A stretch of DNA of 64,000 nt. Source: Chryseobacterium sp. ZHDP1. Lineage in GTDB: Bacteria; Bacteroidota; Bacteroidia; Flavobacteriales; Weeksellaceae. How positions within the stretch are numbered: position 1 is the stretch's first letter; the number at the start of each line of letters is the position of its first letter. Positions 33,963-43,500 of the stretch are shown here, piece after piece. The notes under the pieces are model-generated. The model saw only the letters and a program-made list of their open reading frames with translations. It did not search any database and was not told the DNA's origin. Position numbers and translations under genes: made by a program. Where the stretch lies: contig NZ_CP075682.1 in the NCBI RefSeq assembly GCF_018603435.1, positions 1,674,001 through 1,738,000 of the forward strand. Reading direction: 5' to 3'.

Positions 33963-36900
33963 CTATTTATTGATGATTGAATTAATGATAACTACAGATT
34001 CGTTGACCTGTTGAATAGATTCCAGGTATTTAAGCTGAATATTGGTGGAAGTCTGCAGTGCAAAAAGATATTCTACATAAGAAATTTCTCCTGTTTTATA
34101 ACCTAATTGTCCTGCTTTGGCAATTTTCTCAGCATTTGGAATCGCTTGATTAACGTAGTAGTCATACTGATTAACATTTTGCTGATATTGATTAAATGCA
34201 TTTTGCAATTGCGCTTCAAGCTGCTTTTGCTGGAATTTTGCATTTGATTCTGCCATTTGTCTCTGATATTCATAAGACTGGATTCTTGCTTTCGTAGCTC
34301 CAAATGTCAAAGGAATAGAAACACCAATTGTTGCCGAATGAAACCTGTTTCCTCCATTGAAATACTGATCCATCCCGTTGATGGTTTGAAATCCTATCAA
34401 TGACTGATTAGTATATCCGATGGTAAAGTCAGGAAGTCCCAAAGATTTTTCAACTTTCTTATTTTTTTCCGCAATCTGCATTTCCTGATAAAAAGCTTTT
34501 ACGGTAGGATGCTGTGCAATGGCACTGCTGTCTAAAACATATTGTGCTTGTAGCGGATGATAGTTCTGATCAAATGGAACTGAAATATCCTCTTCAATAT
34601 TTAGCAATGTTTTTAAATTTTTATAGGCATTGGTAAGATAAACCTCATTCTGTTTAAGCAATAAGTTGATTTCCCCTCTCTGTGTTTCAGCTGTATTGAT
34701 TTCAATTTTTTTAATATCTCCGGCTTTAAACCTAACCGTTGCAACTCTGATAAAGTCATTGTATAAACTATCCAGATTGCTAAGCTTGGATTTATTAAAT
34801 TGTAAATACTCAATTTGATAATAATACGTTCGAACCTGTTTCGCTAATTCATTCATAGAAACTTCCCTGTTGATTTGCTTTCCTTTAATCTGTTCCGCAA
34901 TCAACTCTTTTCTTGCTTTGAACAAAGTTGGAAATGGAATCGTTTGGGAGATCGAAAATGATTGGTCAAATTTCTTAGAGTTATACTGCCCCAATTGAGC
35001 ATCCACATTCATTTTCGGGAGCTCTTTGGACGTTGGAATCAATGCCTGTGTAGCTTTAATATCCAGATCTCTCGATCGGATTGATTGATTATTCTCAATA
35101 GCAGTACGTGTAGCTTCTTCGACTGTTATGGTTCTTCCCTGTTGTGCACTAAAAGTCTGTCCTAAAAATAAAAATCCTAAAACCACAATGGCGGTTACCG
35201 ATTTGTTATTGATCTTTTTTAAATTAATCTTGGTATTAAAAATAATATACAACATTGGTAAGACAAATAATGTTAAGAAAGTCGCCGTAACCAAACCTCC
35301 GATAACAACTGTCGCCAAAGGTTTTTGCACTTCAGCTCCTGCACCTGTAGAAATAGCCATCGGTAAAAATCCTAATGAAGCTACTGTTGCAGTCATTAAA
35401 ACAGGTCTTAATCTTGTTTTTGTACCTTCCATTACTCTTTTCAGAATATTGGTCTCGCCTTCCTTTTCCAATTGATTAAATGTTCCAATCAATACAATTC
35501 CATTCAAAACGGCAACACCAAATAAAGCAATAAAGCCAATTCCGGCACTGATACTGAATGGCATATCTCTCAATAATAATGCGAATACACCACCAATCGC
35601 ACTCATAGGAATAGCCGTAAAAATTAAAGTGGCTTGCTTAAATGAATTAAATGTAAAATAAAGCAGCATAAAGATTAAGAATAGCGATACTGGAACTGCA
35701 ATCATTAATCTCTTACTTGCTGCCTGAAGATTCTCAAATTGACCTCCATAGGTAAAATAATATCCTGCAGGAAGTTTTACTTCTTTATCGAGCTTTGATT
35801 GTATGTCCTTAACTACACTTTCAACATCACGGTCTTTCACATTGAAACCTATTACAATCCTTCTTTTTCCCGCTTCGCGGCTGATTTGGGCAGGCCCTAA
35901 TTTGTAACTAATATTAGCAACCTGGGCGAGTGGAATTTGCGTTCCAGAGGCAGTAGAAATCATTAGATTACTAACATCGTCAATATTTGTTCTGTGTAAA
36001 CTGTCTAATCTTACAACCAGATCGAACCTCCTTTCATTTTCAAAAACCTGACCTGCTGATTTACCTGCAAAAGCTGTACTTACTGCATTATTAACGTCTT
36101 CAATGTTTAATCCGTAATTGGCCATTCTGGTTCTGTCATACTCTACGTTAATCTGAGGGAGTCCGCTTACACGCTCAATTTGGGGAGATGTAGAACCTTT
36201 AACAGACTGTATTACCTTAGCAGTCTTATCAGCATAAATTGCCAGAGAATCTAAGTTTTCACCAAAAATTTTAACTGCAACATCTTGTCTAATACCTGTC
36301 ATTAACTCATTGAAACGCATTTGGATAGGTTGGTTCTTTTCAAAGAAAACTCCAGGAATCACTTCTAATTTCTCTGAGATTTCATCAGCGAGTTCGTCAT
36401 ACGTTTTCTTTGTTTTCCATTCTTTCTGAGGTTTCAAGATAACCATCATATCAGTAGCTTCCGGTGGCATTGGGTCGGTAGGTACTTCAGCAGCGCCAGT
36501 TTTACCAACAACCATTTTTACCTCATCAAACTGTTTTATAATTCTTGAAGCCTGCATTGAAGTTTCAATACTTTGATTTAAGGAACTTCCTTGTGGAAGG
36601 ATACAGTGGAATGCAAAATCGCCTTCCTGCAACTGAGGTATAAATTCACCACCCATTCTCCCAAAAACAAATATTGCTACAGCAAAGAGAGCTACGGTTC
36701 CTCCAACCAGCCAATATTTTATTTTTAATGCTTTTTCCAATAAAGGCTGATAAACTTTCTGAATTCTGTTCATCATTTTATCAGAGAAATTTTCTTTGTG
36801 GCTCATCTTTTTTGATAAGAATAAAGCACTCATCATCGGAATATAAGTCAATGATAAAATCAGAGCGCCCAAAATAGCAAATCCCACAGTTTTAGCCATA

Positions 36901-38327
36901 GGCGTAAACATTTTACCTTCTACTCCCACCAATGTTAAAATCGGAATGTATACAATTAGAATAATGATTTCTCCAAATGCTGCACTACTTCTGATTTTGG
37001 ATGCAGAAAGAAAAACTTCTTCATCCATTTCTGCTTGGGTAAGCATTTTTTTTGATTTATTCAAGCCTAAATGATGTAAGGTAGCTTCCACAATAATAAC
37101 TGCCCCATCAACAATAAGCCCGAAATCAATCGCTCCTAAACTCATCAGGTTAGCACTCACACCAAACACATTCATCATTCCTAATGCAAACAGTAATGAT
37201 AATGGAATAGCTGATGCTACAATTAAACCTGCTCTTAAATTACCCAAGAAGATAACAAGTACGAAGATGACAATGAGTGCACCTTCAATTAGGTTTTTTT
37301 CTACTGTGTCGATTGCTCTTCCAACCAGGTCGGTTCTATCTAAATAAGGTTCAATTACAACGTCTGCAGGAAGAGATTTTTGTATAACTGGTATCTTTTC
37401 TTTAATTCTGTTCACCACTTCATTACTGTTGGCTCCCTTTAGCATCATAACAACACCTCCCACAGCATCGACCTGACCATTAAAAGTCATTGCACCATAT
37501 CTCACAGCACTTCCCAGACGCACTTCAGCAACATCTTTTATGAAGATTGGAACACTGCCCGTATTATTTTTAACTACAATGTTCCCTGCGTCTTCTAAAG
37601 ATGTTACCAAACCGATTCCACGGATAAAATATGCATTTGGCTTTTTATCAATATAAGCACCTCCTGTATTCTGATTATTTTTTTCGAGAGCGGTAAAAAT
37701 ATCAGATATACTTACGCCCATCGCTCTTAATCTGTCTGGATTTACAGCGACCTCGTATTGTTTTAACTGACCGCCAAAACTGTTGATCTCTGCAACTCCA
37801 GGTGTTCCATTAAGCTGTCTTCGCACAATCCAGTCCTGCATTGTTCGCAGTTCTTTAGCATCATACTTTTTCTCACTGCCTTTTTTGGGATGCAGGATAT
37901 ATTGATAAACTTCTCCAAGTCCAGTACTAACAGGGGCAAGTTCAGGAGTTCCAACACCTTGGGGAATTTCTTCTTCTGCTTGTTTTAATTTTTCAGTAAC
38001 CAGTTGGCGAGCAAAATAAATATCTACCTCTTCTTTAAAAACAACTGTAATCACTGATAGACCGAATCTAGAAATACTCCTAGTTTCCTCAATATCTGGT
38101 ACATTTGCGATACTTTGTTCAATTGGGAAGGTAACAAGTTGTTCTACTTCCTGTCCAGCAAGTGTGGGACATACTGTGATGATCTGCACCTGATTATTGG
38201 TAATATCCGGTGTAGCATCAATTGGCAGTTTGGTTGCGCTCCAAACTCCCCAAATAATCAATAACAAGGTCATGATACCAATGACAATCTTGTTCTTGAT
38301 ACTAAATCTTATGATTTTATCTAACAT
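33963..38327 (-). CDS. Fused heavy-metal RND permease (CusA/CzcA) and TolC-like outer-membrane factor
   Basis: The product is 1,454 residues. Residues 1 to about 1,035 are a full HME-RND pump: start MLDKIIRFSIKNKI, conserved LPIDATPDITNNQVQI, and LMSLGAIDFGLIVDGAVII in the proton-relay helix. Near 1,043 a hydrophobic stretch ending in FSAQQGR resembles a signal peptide. The remaining 400 residues form a TolC-like factor (TVEEATRTAIENNQSI; TIGVSIPLTF). Such fusions are common in Bacteroidota. The TolC part must be either cleaved and exported or span the periplasm. It exports Cu, Ag, Co, Zn or Cd. Confidence 0.9.
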   Translation of the reverse strand: MLDKIIRFSIKNKIVIGIMTLLLIIWGVWSATKLPIDATPDITNNQVQIITVCPTLAGQEVEQLVTFPIEQSIANVPDIEETRSISRFGLSVITVVFKEEVDIYFARQLVTEKLKQAEEEIPQGVGTPELAPVSTGLGEVYQYILHPKKGSEKKYDAKELRTMQDWIVRRQLNGTPGVAEINSFGGQLKQYEVAVNPDRLRAMGVSISDIFTALEKNNQNTGGAYIDKKPNAYFIRGIGLVTSLEDAGNIVVKNNTGSVPIFIKDVAEVRLGSAVRYGAMTFNGQVDAVGGVVMMLKGANSNEVVNRIKEKIPVIQKSLPADVVIEPYLDRTDLVGRAIDTVEKNLIEGALIVIFVLVIFLGNLRAGLIVASAIPLSLLFALGMMNVFGVSANLMSLGAIDFGLIVDGAVIIVEATLHHLGLNKSKKMLTQAEMDEEVFLSASKIRSSAAFGEIIILIVYIPILTLVGVEGKMFTPMAKTVGFAILGALILSLTYIPMMSALFLSKKMSHKENFSDKMMNRIQKVYQPLLEKALKIKYWLVGGTVALFAVAIFVFGRMGGEFIPQLQEGDFAFHCILPQGSSLNQSIETSMQASRIIKQFDEVKMVVGKTGAAEVPTDPMPPEATDMMVILKPQKEWKTKKTYDELADEISEKLEVIPGVFFEKNQPIQMRFNELMTGIRQDVAVKIFGENLDSLAIYADKTAKVIQSVKGSTSPQIERVSGLPQINVEYDRTRMANYGLNIEDVNNAVSTAFAGKSAGQVFENERRFDLVVRLDSLHRTNIDDVSNLMISTASGTQIPLAQVANISYKLGPAQISREAGKRRIVIGFNVKDRDVESVVKDIQSKLDKEVKLPAGYYFTYGGQFENLQAASKRLMIAVPVSLFLIFMLLYFTFNSFKQATLIFTAIPMSAIGGVFALLLRDMPFSISAGIGFIALFGVAVLNGIVLIGTFNQLEKEGETNILKRVMEGTKTRLRPVLMTATVASLGFLPMAISTGAGAEVQKPLATVVIGGLVTATFLTLFVLPMLYIIFNTKINLKKINNKSVTAIVVLGFLFLGQTFSAQQGRTITVEEATRTAIENNQSIRSRDLDIKATQALIPTSKELPKMNVDAQLGQYNSKKFDQSFSISQTIPFPTLFKARKELIAEQIKGKQINREVSMNELAKQVRTYYYQIEYLQFNKSKLSNLDSLYNDFIRVATVRFKAGDIKKIEINTAETQRGEINLLLKQNEVYLTNAYKNLKTLLNIEEDISVPFDQNYHPLQAQYVLDSSAIAQHPTVKAFYQEMQIAEKNKKVEKSLGLPDFTIGYTNQSLIGFQTINGMDQYFNGGNRFHSATIGVSIPLTFGATKARIQSYEYQRQMAESNAKFQQKQLEAQLQNAFNQYQQNVNQYDYYVNQAIPNAEKIAKAGQLGYKTGEISYVEYLFALQTSTNIQLKYLESIQQVNESVVIINSIINK

Positions 38328-38352
38328 TGAATTTAATTTTTATTGGATTGCC

Positions 38353-38379
38353 CAAAGTTAAAATCAGTATAAAACTGAA
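38353..38379 (-). promoter_or_regulatory. Promoter and candidate operator of the CusA operon
   Basis: On the minus strand TAACTTTG (38,353-38,360) matches the TAnnTTTG -7 box, about 26 bp before the start. Just upstream, TCAGT-ATAAA-ACTGA (38,364-38,378) is a perfect dyad that could bind a metal-responsive regulator. No regulator gene is next to it. Confidence 0.5.
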
Positions 38380-38483
38380 TTTAAAAGATGATGCAAAGAT
38401 GAATAGGATTACAGTGCAATGATATTGCAAAGTTTCCAAGACAATTTAGATGAAAGGGAATCCTTCCATCATATCAATAAAAA

Positions 38484-38813
38484 TTATATTTTAGGCGGTT
38501 GCCAGATTTGGTCGTACACCAAATAAGCGAAGTCGTTTTTCTGAAAATGGATTTTCTTAGAAAAAAACGCAGTAGCGATTCTTGAAAAAACTAGAATTGG
38601 TTCGATTTTATAAGATGCCACCGTGGTTCTGCAACAGTTGCAAGAACAAAATGGAGAACAAGAATCTGCCTTCGAATGTGAATCTTCTTGTGTCTTTGAA
38701 CTTAAAGAATAATTGAAATCTTGCTTAAAAGACTGAGCATTTGCACTATCTAGACATGGCATTATGGATAACGCCACAAAATAGATGATGAAAAGTAGTC
38801 TTACAAATTTCAT
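38484..38813 (-). CDS. Small exported Cys-rich protein (DUF6660-like)
   Basis: The product is 109 residues. A signal peptide precedes a region with SKADSCSPFCSCNCCRTT, a dense group of cysteines (C-x3-C-x-C-x-CC), followed by a hydrophobic part and an end DQIWQPPKI. It resembles the DUF6660 family found with CusA-type pumps in Bacteroidota. The cysteines suggest periplasmic metal binding or chaperoning. It is transcribed toward the CusA gene with a 156-bp gap. Confidence 0.7.
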   Translation of the reverse strand: MKFVRLLFIIYFVALSIMPCLDSANAQSFKQDFNYSLSSKTQEDSHSKADSCSPFCSCNCCRTTVASYKIEPILVFSRIATAFFSKKIHFQKNDFAYLVYDQIWQPPKI

Positions 38814-39230
38814 AATGCAAATGTATAAAATATAATTACCAAAAAAATATTTTATCCTAAAATTTTAAGGAAATTATACATTTGATTATGCCGAATCAAA
38901 AAAATAAAATACCTACAATACATCTAAGTCATTTATAATTATAGAAAAAAACTGATGCTTTTAGATAAAATTAGATATGTACATTTAAATAATATTGCCA
39001 CCATAATTTAATTTTAACTCAATTTTTCAGTAAACTAATTTTCATTTTTTTCAAAACAAAATTATATATTAATTTACACTTGATTTTTAGATGAATAATA
39101 TATTAAATTCTTATATCAATATTGGTCTTTCCAAATTATAATACTTCTTTAATATAGATGTACATATTAAATATTCAAAAAATCATCTTAAAATAGGTTC
39201 TAAAATTGAACTGAATTTACGTAATTTTCT
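38814..39230. other. AT-rich spacer with a promoter box
   Basis: 417 bp with no gene. TACATTTG on the minus strand (38,819-38,826) matches a -7 box immediately before the small Cys-rich gene start, which would leave almost no leader. The rest is poly-A/T-rich and featureless and separates the metal block from the defence-like operon. Confidence 0.45.
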
Positions 39231-40502
39231 TTAGTAACCTTTTTCTAAGAACTGTTTCTGAATCTGTAAAACTGACTCTTTTGAAGGGTAAAAACTAAAG
39301 TAATCTAAAACTTTTAAAATTATAGAACTTGAAATATTTATACCTCCCTCCAGAATTTCTAATCGTGAATATTCCTCATTAATAGTGATTTTATCTGTTT
39401 TTGTCGTTCTTATCTTCATAAGCGGCATGTGATTCTCGCTGTCCAAATGTAATCTTCTATCTTTTAACTCATTAAATATAATAGAAATACTCAAACCTTC
39501 TTTATATAATCCTTCTATTGTTAAGTGTTCAATAAAAACATATAGTTGAGTAAGATAATGTATAATACTTGTATAATAAAACAAGTATTGACCAGAAGGA
39601 AATTTTGATGCCCAAGCCCCTCTCAAATGATCACCTTCTAGCCAGTCTTCTACAAAGCTGTTAATCATGCAAAAACTCTCTGACAAATACATTCTCCACA
39701 GTTCTTTTCGAGCTCCTAAATCGGAAAAAGCCTCGTAAGAATTTTCAGCAGTAACTAAACTACCCTCGTGTAACGTTCTTGGTATAAATGGCAATGACCA
39801 TGACGCCTTTACCTGTGCTTTTTCGACAACTTCAAGACATCTTTTAAGACTATGTAAATTACCTTTTTGAAGAGGAGTTATATAAACTTCGCAATTGCCT
39901 TTCGATTTTATTAATTCATATGATGATGTCTGCTGAAAAGCTTTTATTTCTGCGTCAAATATTTCTGCGTCAATATTGGGAATGGTATAGCCAAAACTTT
40001 TTCTGCGTTGCATTAATCTAACGGCTGCCAACTCAATGAGATCTCGCAAATCGCTGACATTTGATATGGCTGCGCTTTCAGGTCTCTTATTTGTATTTCT
40101 ATAATACAAAGTACTTGCTCTCATTTCTCCGTCCAGAGTTTTTTTACAAAGAGTTGGAATTTCTTTGAAAGAGAAGATCTTGATTACCACATATTTTAAT
40201 TCGTTTCTATCTTCCGGAAAATAGACATTGAAATCTACCATTGGTTCTGCATATTTTGAAACCTGATCTCGCATTTCATCATATTTGTAAGTGATAATAT
40301 TTTTCTGGTCAACTCCTACATTAATAAATTCATTATCCTTTTCCTCAATTCCAATTACAATGTGACCTCCATCTGGTAGATTTGACATTGCCAAGATATC
40401 TTTTGTTAGCTTCTTATAATCCCAAGGACTGTTTGCTTTAAAATCTAGTGAAGGGCTTTCCGTTTGACCCTCAATCAATCTTATAAAATCTTCTGTATTC
40501 AT
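39231..40502 (-). CDS. AlbA_2/Schlafen-like domain protein, third gene of defence-like operon
   Basis: The product is 423 residues. The N-terminal 110 residues form an AlbA_2 domain: SPSLDFKANSPWDYKKLTKDILAM...GGHIVIGIEE (residues about 16-53), as found in putative DNA-binding ATPases and Schlafen-like proteins. The C-terminal 290 residues are helical and not recognised. It lies 56 bp after the STAND gene on the same strand. It may sense or act on nucleic acid, or regulate the operon. Whether the domain is active cannot be judged. Confidence 0.75.
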   Translation of the reverse strand: MNTEDFIRLIEGQTESPSLDFKANSPWDYKKLTKDILAMSNLPDGGHIVIGIEEKDNEFINVGVDQKNIITYKYDEMRDQVSKYAEPMVDFNVYFPEDRNELKYVVIKIFSFKEIPTLCKKTLDGEMRASTLYYRNTNKRPESAAISNVSDLRDLIELAAVRLMQRRKSFGYTIPNIDAEIFDAEIKAFQQTSSYELIKSKGNCEVYITPLQKGNLHSLKRCLEVVEKAQVKASWSLPFIPRTLHEGSLVTAENSYEAFSDLGARKELWRMYLSESFCMINSFVEDWLEGDHLRGAWASKFPSGQYLFYYTSIIHYLTQLYVFIEHLTIEGLYKEGLSISIIFNELKDRRLHLDSENHMPLMKIRTTKTDKITINEEYSRLEILEGGINISSSIILKVLDYFSFYPSKESVLQIQKQFLEKGY

Positions 40503-40558
40503 TTATTTTCCAATTTTATTAATATATTTCCCAAAAATATCTCACGACAAAATGTTAA

Positions 40559-43500
40559 TTATTTAAATTGAAGTAATTCTTCTCGTAACATATAGGCTTT
40601 AGGAGAACTTCTTTTGACTAGAAAATCTAAAATAAATAGAAAGTCAGCTAAAGTATTTTTATCTCTTTTTATTTTACCACCATATTTATAAAAAGCTTTT
40701 TCAACGAATTTTTCTAAAATATCGTTCTCGACCAGTTCAGCATTTTGGCTTTGGAGCATGGGAACAATCCATGATATTGAGTTAGGCATAAAATTATAAA
40801 ATGCAATGCCACTTAAAAATTTTATCGATGAATTAATTCTGTTAAATCCTAAAGTAATTATAAAATCTTTGAAATATAAGCTTTTACCATCCAATACTGA
40901 CCATTTTTCAGAGCTCTCCACCCAGTCAATGTCAAAAAGAAAAATTGGTAGAAATCTCGCATTGCTGTTATTGATCATCCAATCTTTCAAAAATTCCCAA
41001 AATATCCAGAAATTTTCGAGTTGAATTCTACCTATCGCTGCTCTAATAAACTCTTCAACTAACTTATATATAAATTTTAAATAATCATCAGGGATACTTT
41101 TTTCAGGTGTTTCTATACTTGAATCAAGTATTTTTTTTAAGAGAGGTAATGATAATTCTGTAGGCTGATTCAGCAGATATCGTGGATAATAAAAAGTAAA
41201 TGCATGTCTACTTTCATAAAAATCCAGCATGCTTGATTTGGGATCATTTAAAAAAACAGTGTGTAGTGTCAGAACATCCTGAATAAATTTGTGGTGAGCA
41301 GGAAGAGCCGTATTCCATGGGATGATACGAAGCATGTCATCCAAGTACCACTGAGTATGTAAGTCTAATGAAACGATAATTTCATCAGGTATGTTTATAC
41401 TTCCTTTGATAACAGAATTAATTAGTACTTCCGACCAATTGTCTTCTTCCGACTTATTAAAATCACGAGCACTTAATTTCCCTTGATGATATAACATTCG
41501 CTTTCTCTCGCTTTCTTTATTTTGTGCCTTTAGAATTACGATGGCTTCTGCTAATCCATACCAACAGTTTAAAACAAAATCAGGTTCAAATAATACTAAT
41601 TCCTGTAAAATAGCGTGCTGCAAAGCGATTCGTTCCCTAGCGTCAAGACCCTTTAAAAGTAAACGGAAAATTAATTCTTTAACCTTCAATTTTAAATCTT
41701 GCTCAATATCAACTTTAAAAATATAGCATAATCCTTTAAGAGAAGGTATATTATCCAATAAATCAAAATTAATAGCGTATGGATCTGTTTTCGCTAATTT
41801 TTTTGCTTCTAAATTGATAATAGTTTCACAACACCATGCAATTTCATCAGGTTGAAGTTGATTTGAAAAGTCACGAAGAGCAATAGACGCCATAGTACCT
41901 GGAGAAACCATAATTTCTCGTCTACCATCTAGTTGCAAAATAAATTCATATCCTATTTTCCAAGTTTCATAGTTATGATCATCAACTTCTTCGTATTCGA
42001 AAACTTTTCTTGCCCAAGTCGTATTAGCTGTCGGAACTGTATAATCATTCCCACTTTCTACAACATTTCTAATTGTATCATCATATCCGGGAACTACCTG
42101 AACATAATTTTCATATCCCTTTTGATTAAAATGTTTAAATTCATACTTTCTAGCATCCATATCAAACAAAAACTTTTTAAAAAGCCAATCATCTTCCTTG
42201 ACATTCTCCCACATTCTGTCGACCTGTTTGAATAAAAGTTCATTATACTCTCGTTGATAAAACATATAGTCAGCCACAAATCCAACTAAACCTACATAAT
42301 ACTTATTGCGATGAATTCTTTGATTTGCGGCAATTCGTTCTTTTCTTTCGAATTCTTCGTCATTATAGACATTGCTTCTCATCATATCCGAAGTAGACCT
42401 TGTAGAATCCCACTTAAAAAACAGTGGGACACCTAATAAGGAGACAGAAGTTTCATCAACTAAATTAGGAAATGCTTGTAAAATGCTGCAGACCACTCCT
42501 AAAATGGCAATATTGTTAGACTCTCTTATCAACCTGTCTAAAAATATGCGTGCTGTTGAAAAATCTTTTTTATCCCCAATTTCTAACAAAGTCTTTTCCA
42601 AAGCCATCAGCACTGATATTAAGACCTTATCATAAATTGAAAATCCTCGGTACATAGACCAGTACTCAGGATTCCCATAGTATACACCACACGATCCATC
42701 TTCAAAAACAACCTCAATCCTTTCCACCCCTCTCTTTTTTAAAGACAGAAGAATTTCATAATTTTTTTCAAAAGCATCATTTAAAAATGGAATAAGGAAA
42801 TCAAGAGCTTTTTCACCGTGATACAAAAACATCCAATAAAAAAAAGTCTGATAACCTGATGGTAATCCATAATCATATTCTAAATCTTTATTTAAACCAA
42901 AATCATTTACTTTAGGCTCTCGAATAAGCATACTATTAATACTCCCCGGTGCATATTTCTCTTCCTTTTGAGCCCAGTCTTCAGTAGCCATTTGAATAAC
43001 TTCTTCAGGGAAAAAGCGACAAATTTGATCTGAAATAACACCTCCGGTAATATAAGCTCTTATTTCTCGTAGAAAAGCAGGATCAGTCCATCTTTCATTA
43101 CCTGTTTCAGGAATCAAGCAAGCTTGAATAATCGAAGCAATAAGTTCCTGATCGGCTGCCGTCAATTTAAAAAGAATTTTAATATATTTTTTTAAATATT
43201 CAGAAGATCTCCTGCCTAATCTCCTCTGAATTGAACGACCCTGCAACCTAAAAATAAAATCTTCCAACAGAAAAGCAGCGCTTTTTGCACCAGATGGAAG
43301 TATGCCTTGGTTAAATTCAGGGAGCTGTTTTGACCATGATTCAATAAGAGTCAAATGTTTTAATTCAAAATTTTGCAGCTTAATTTCATTAATATTAGCT
43401 TTGATAAAATCAATTATATAATCCCATCCGGAGCCAATAGGCAGAAGATCATTAAAATTTCTTTTTTGAGGATCTATTTTTTTACAACTCGTTTGTAGTA

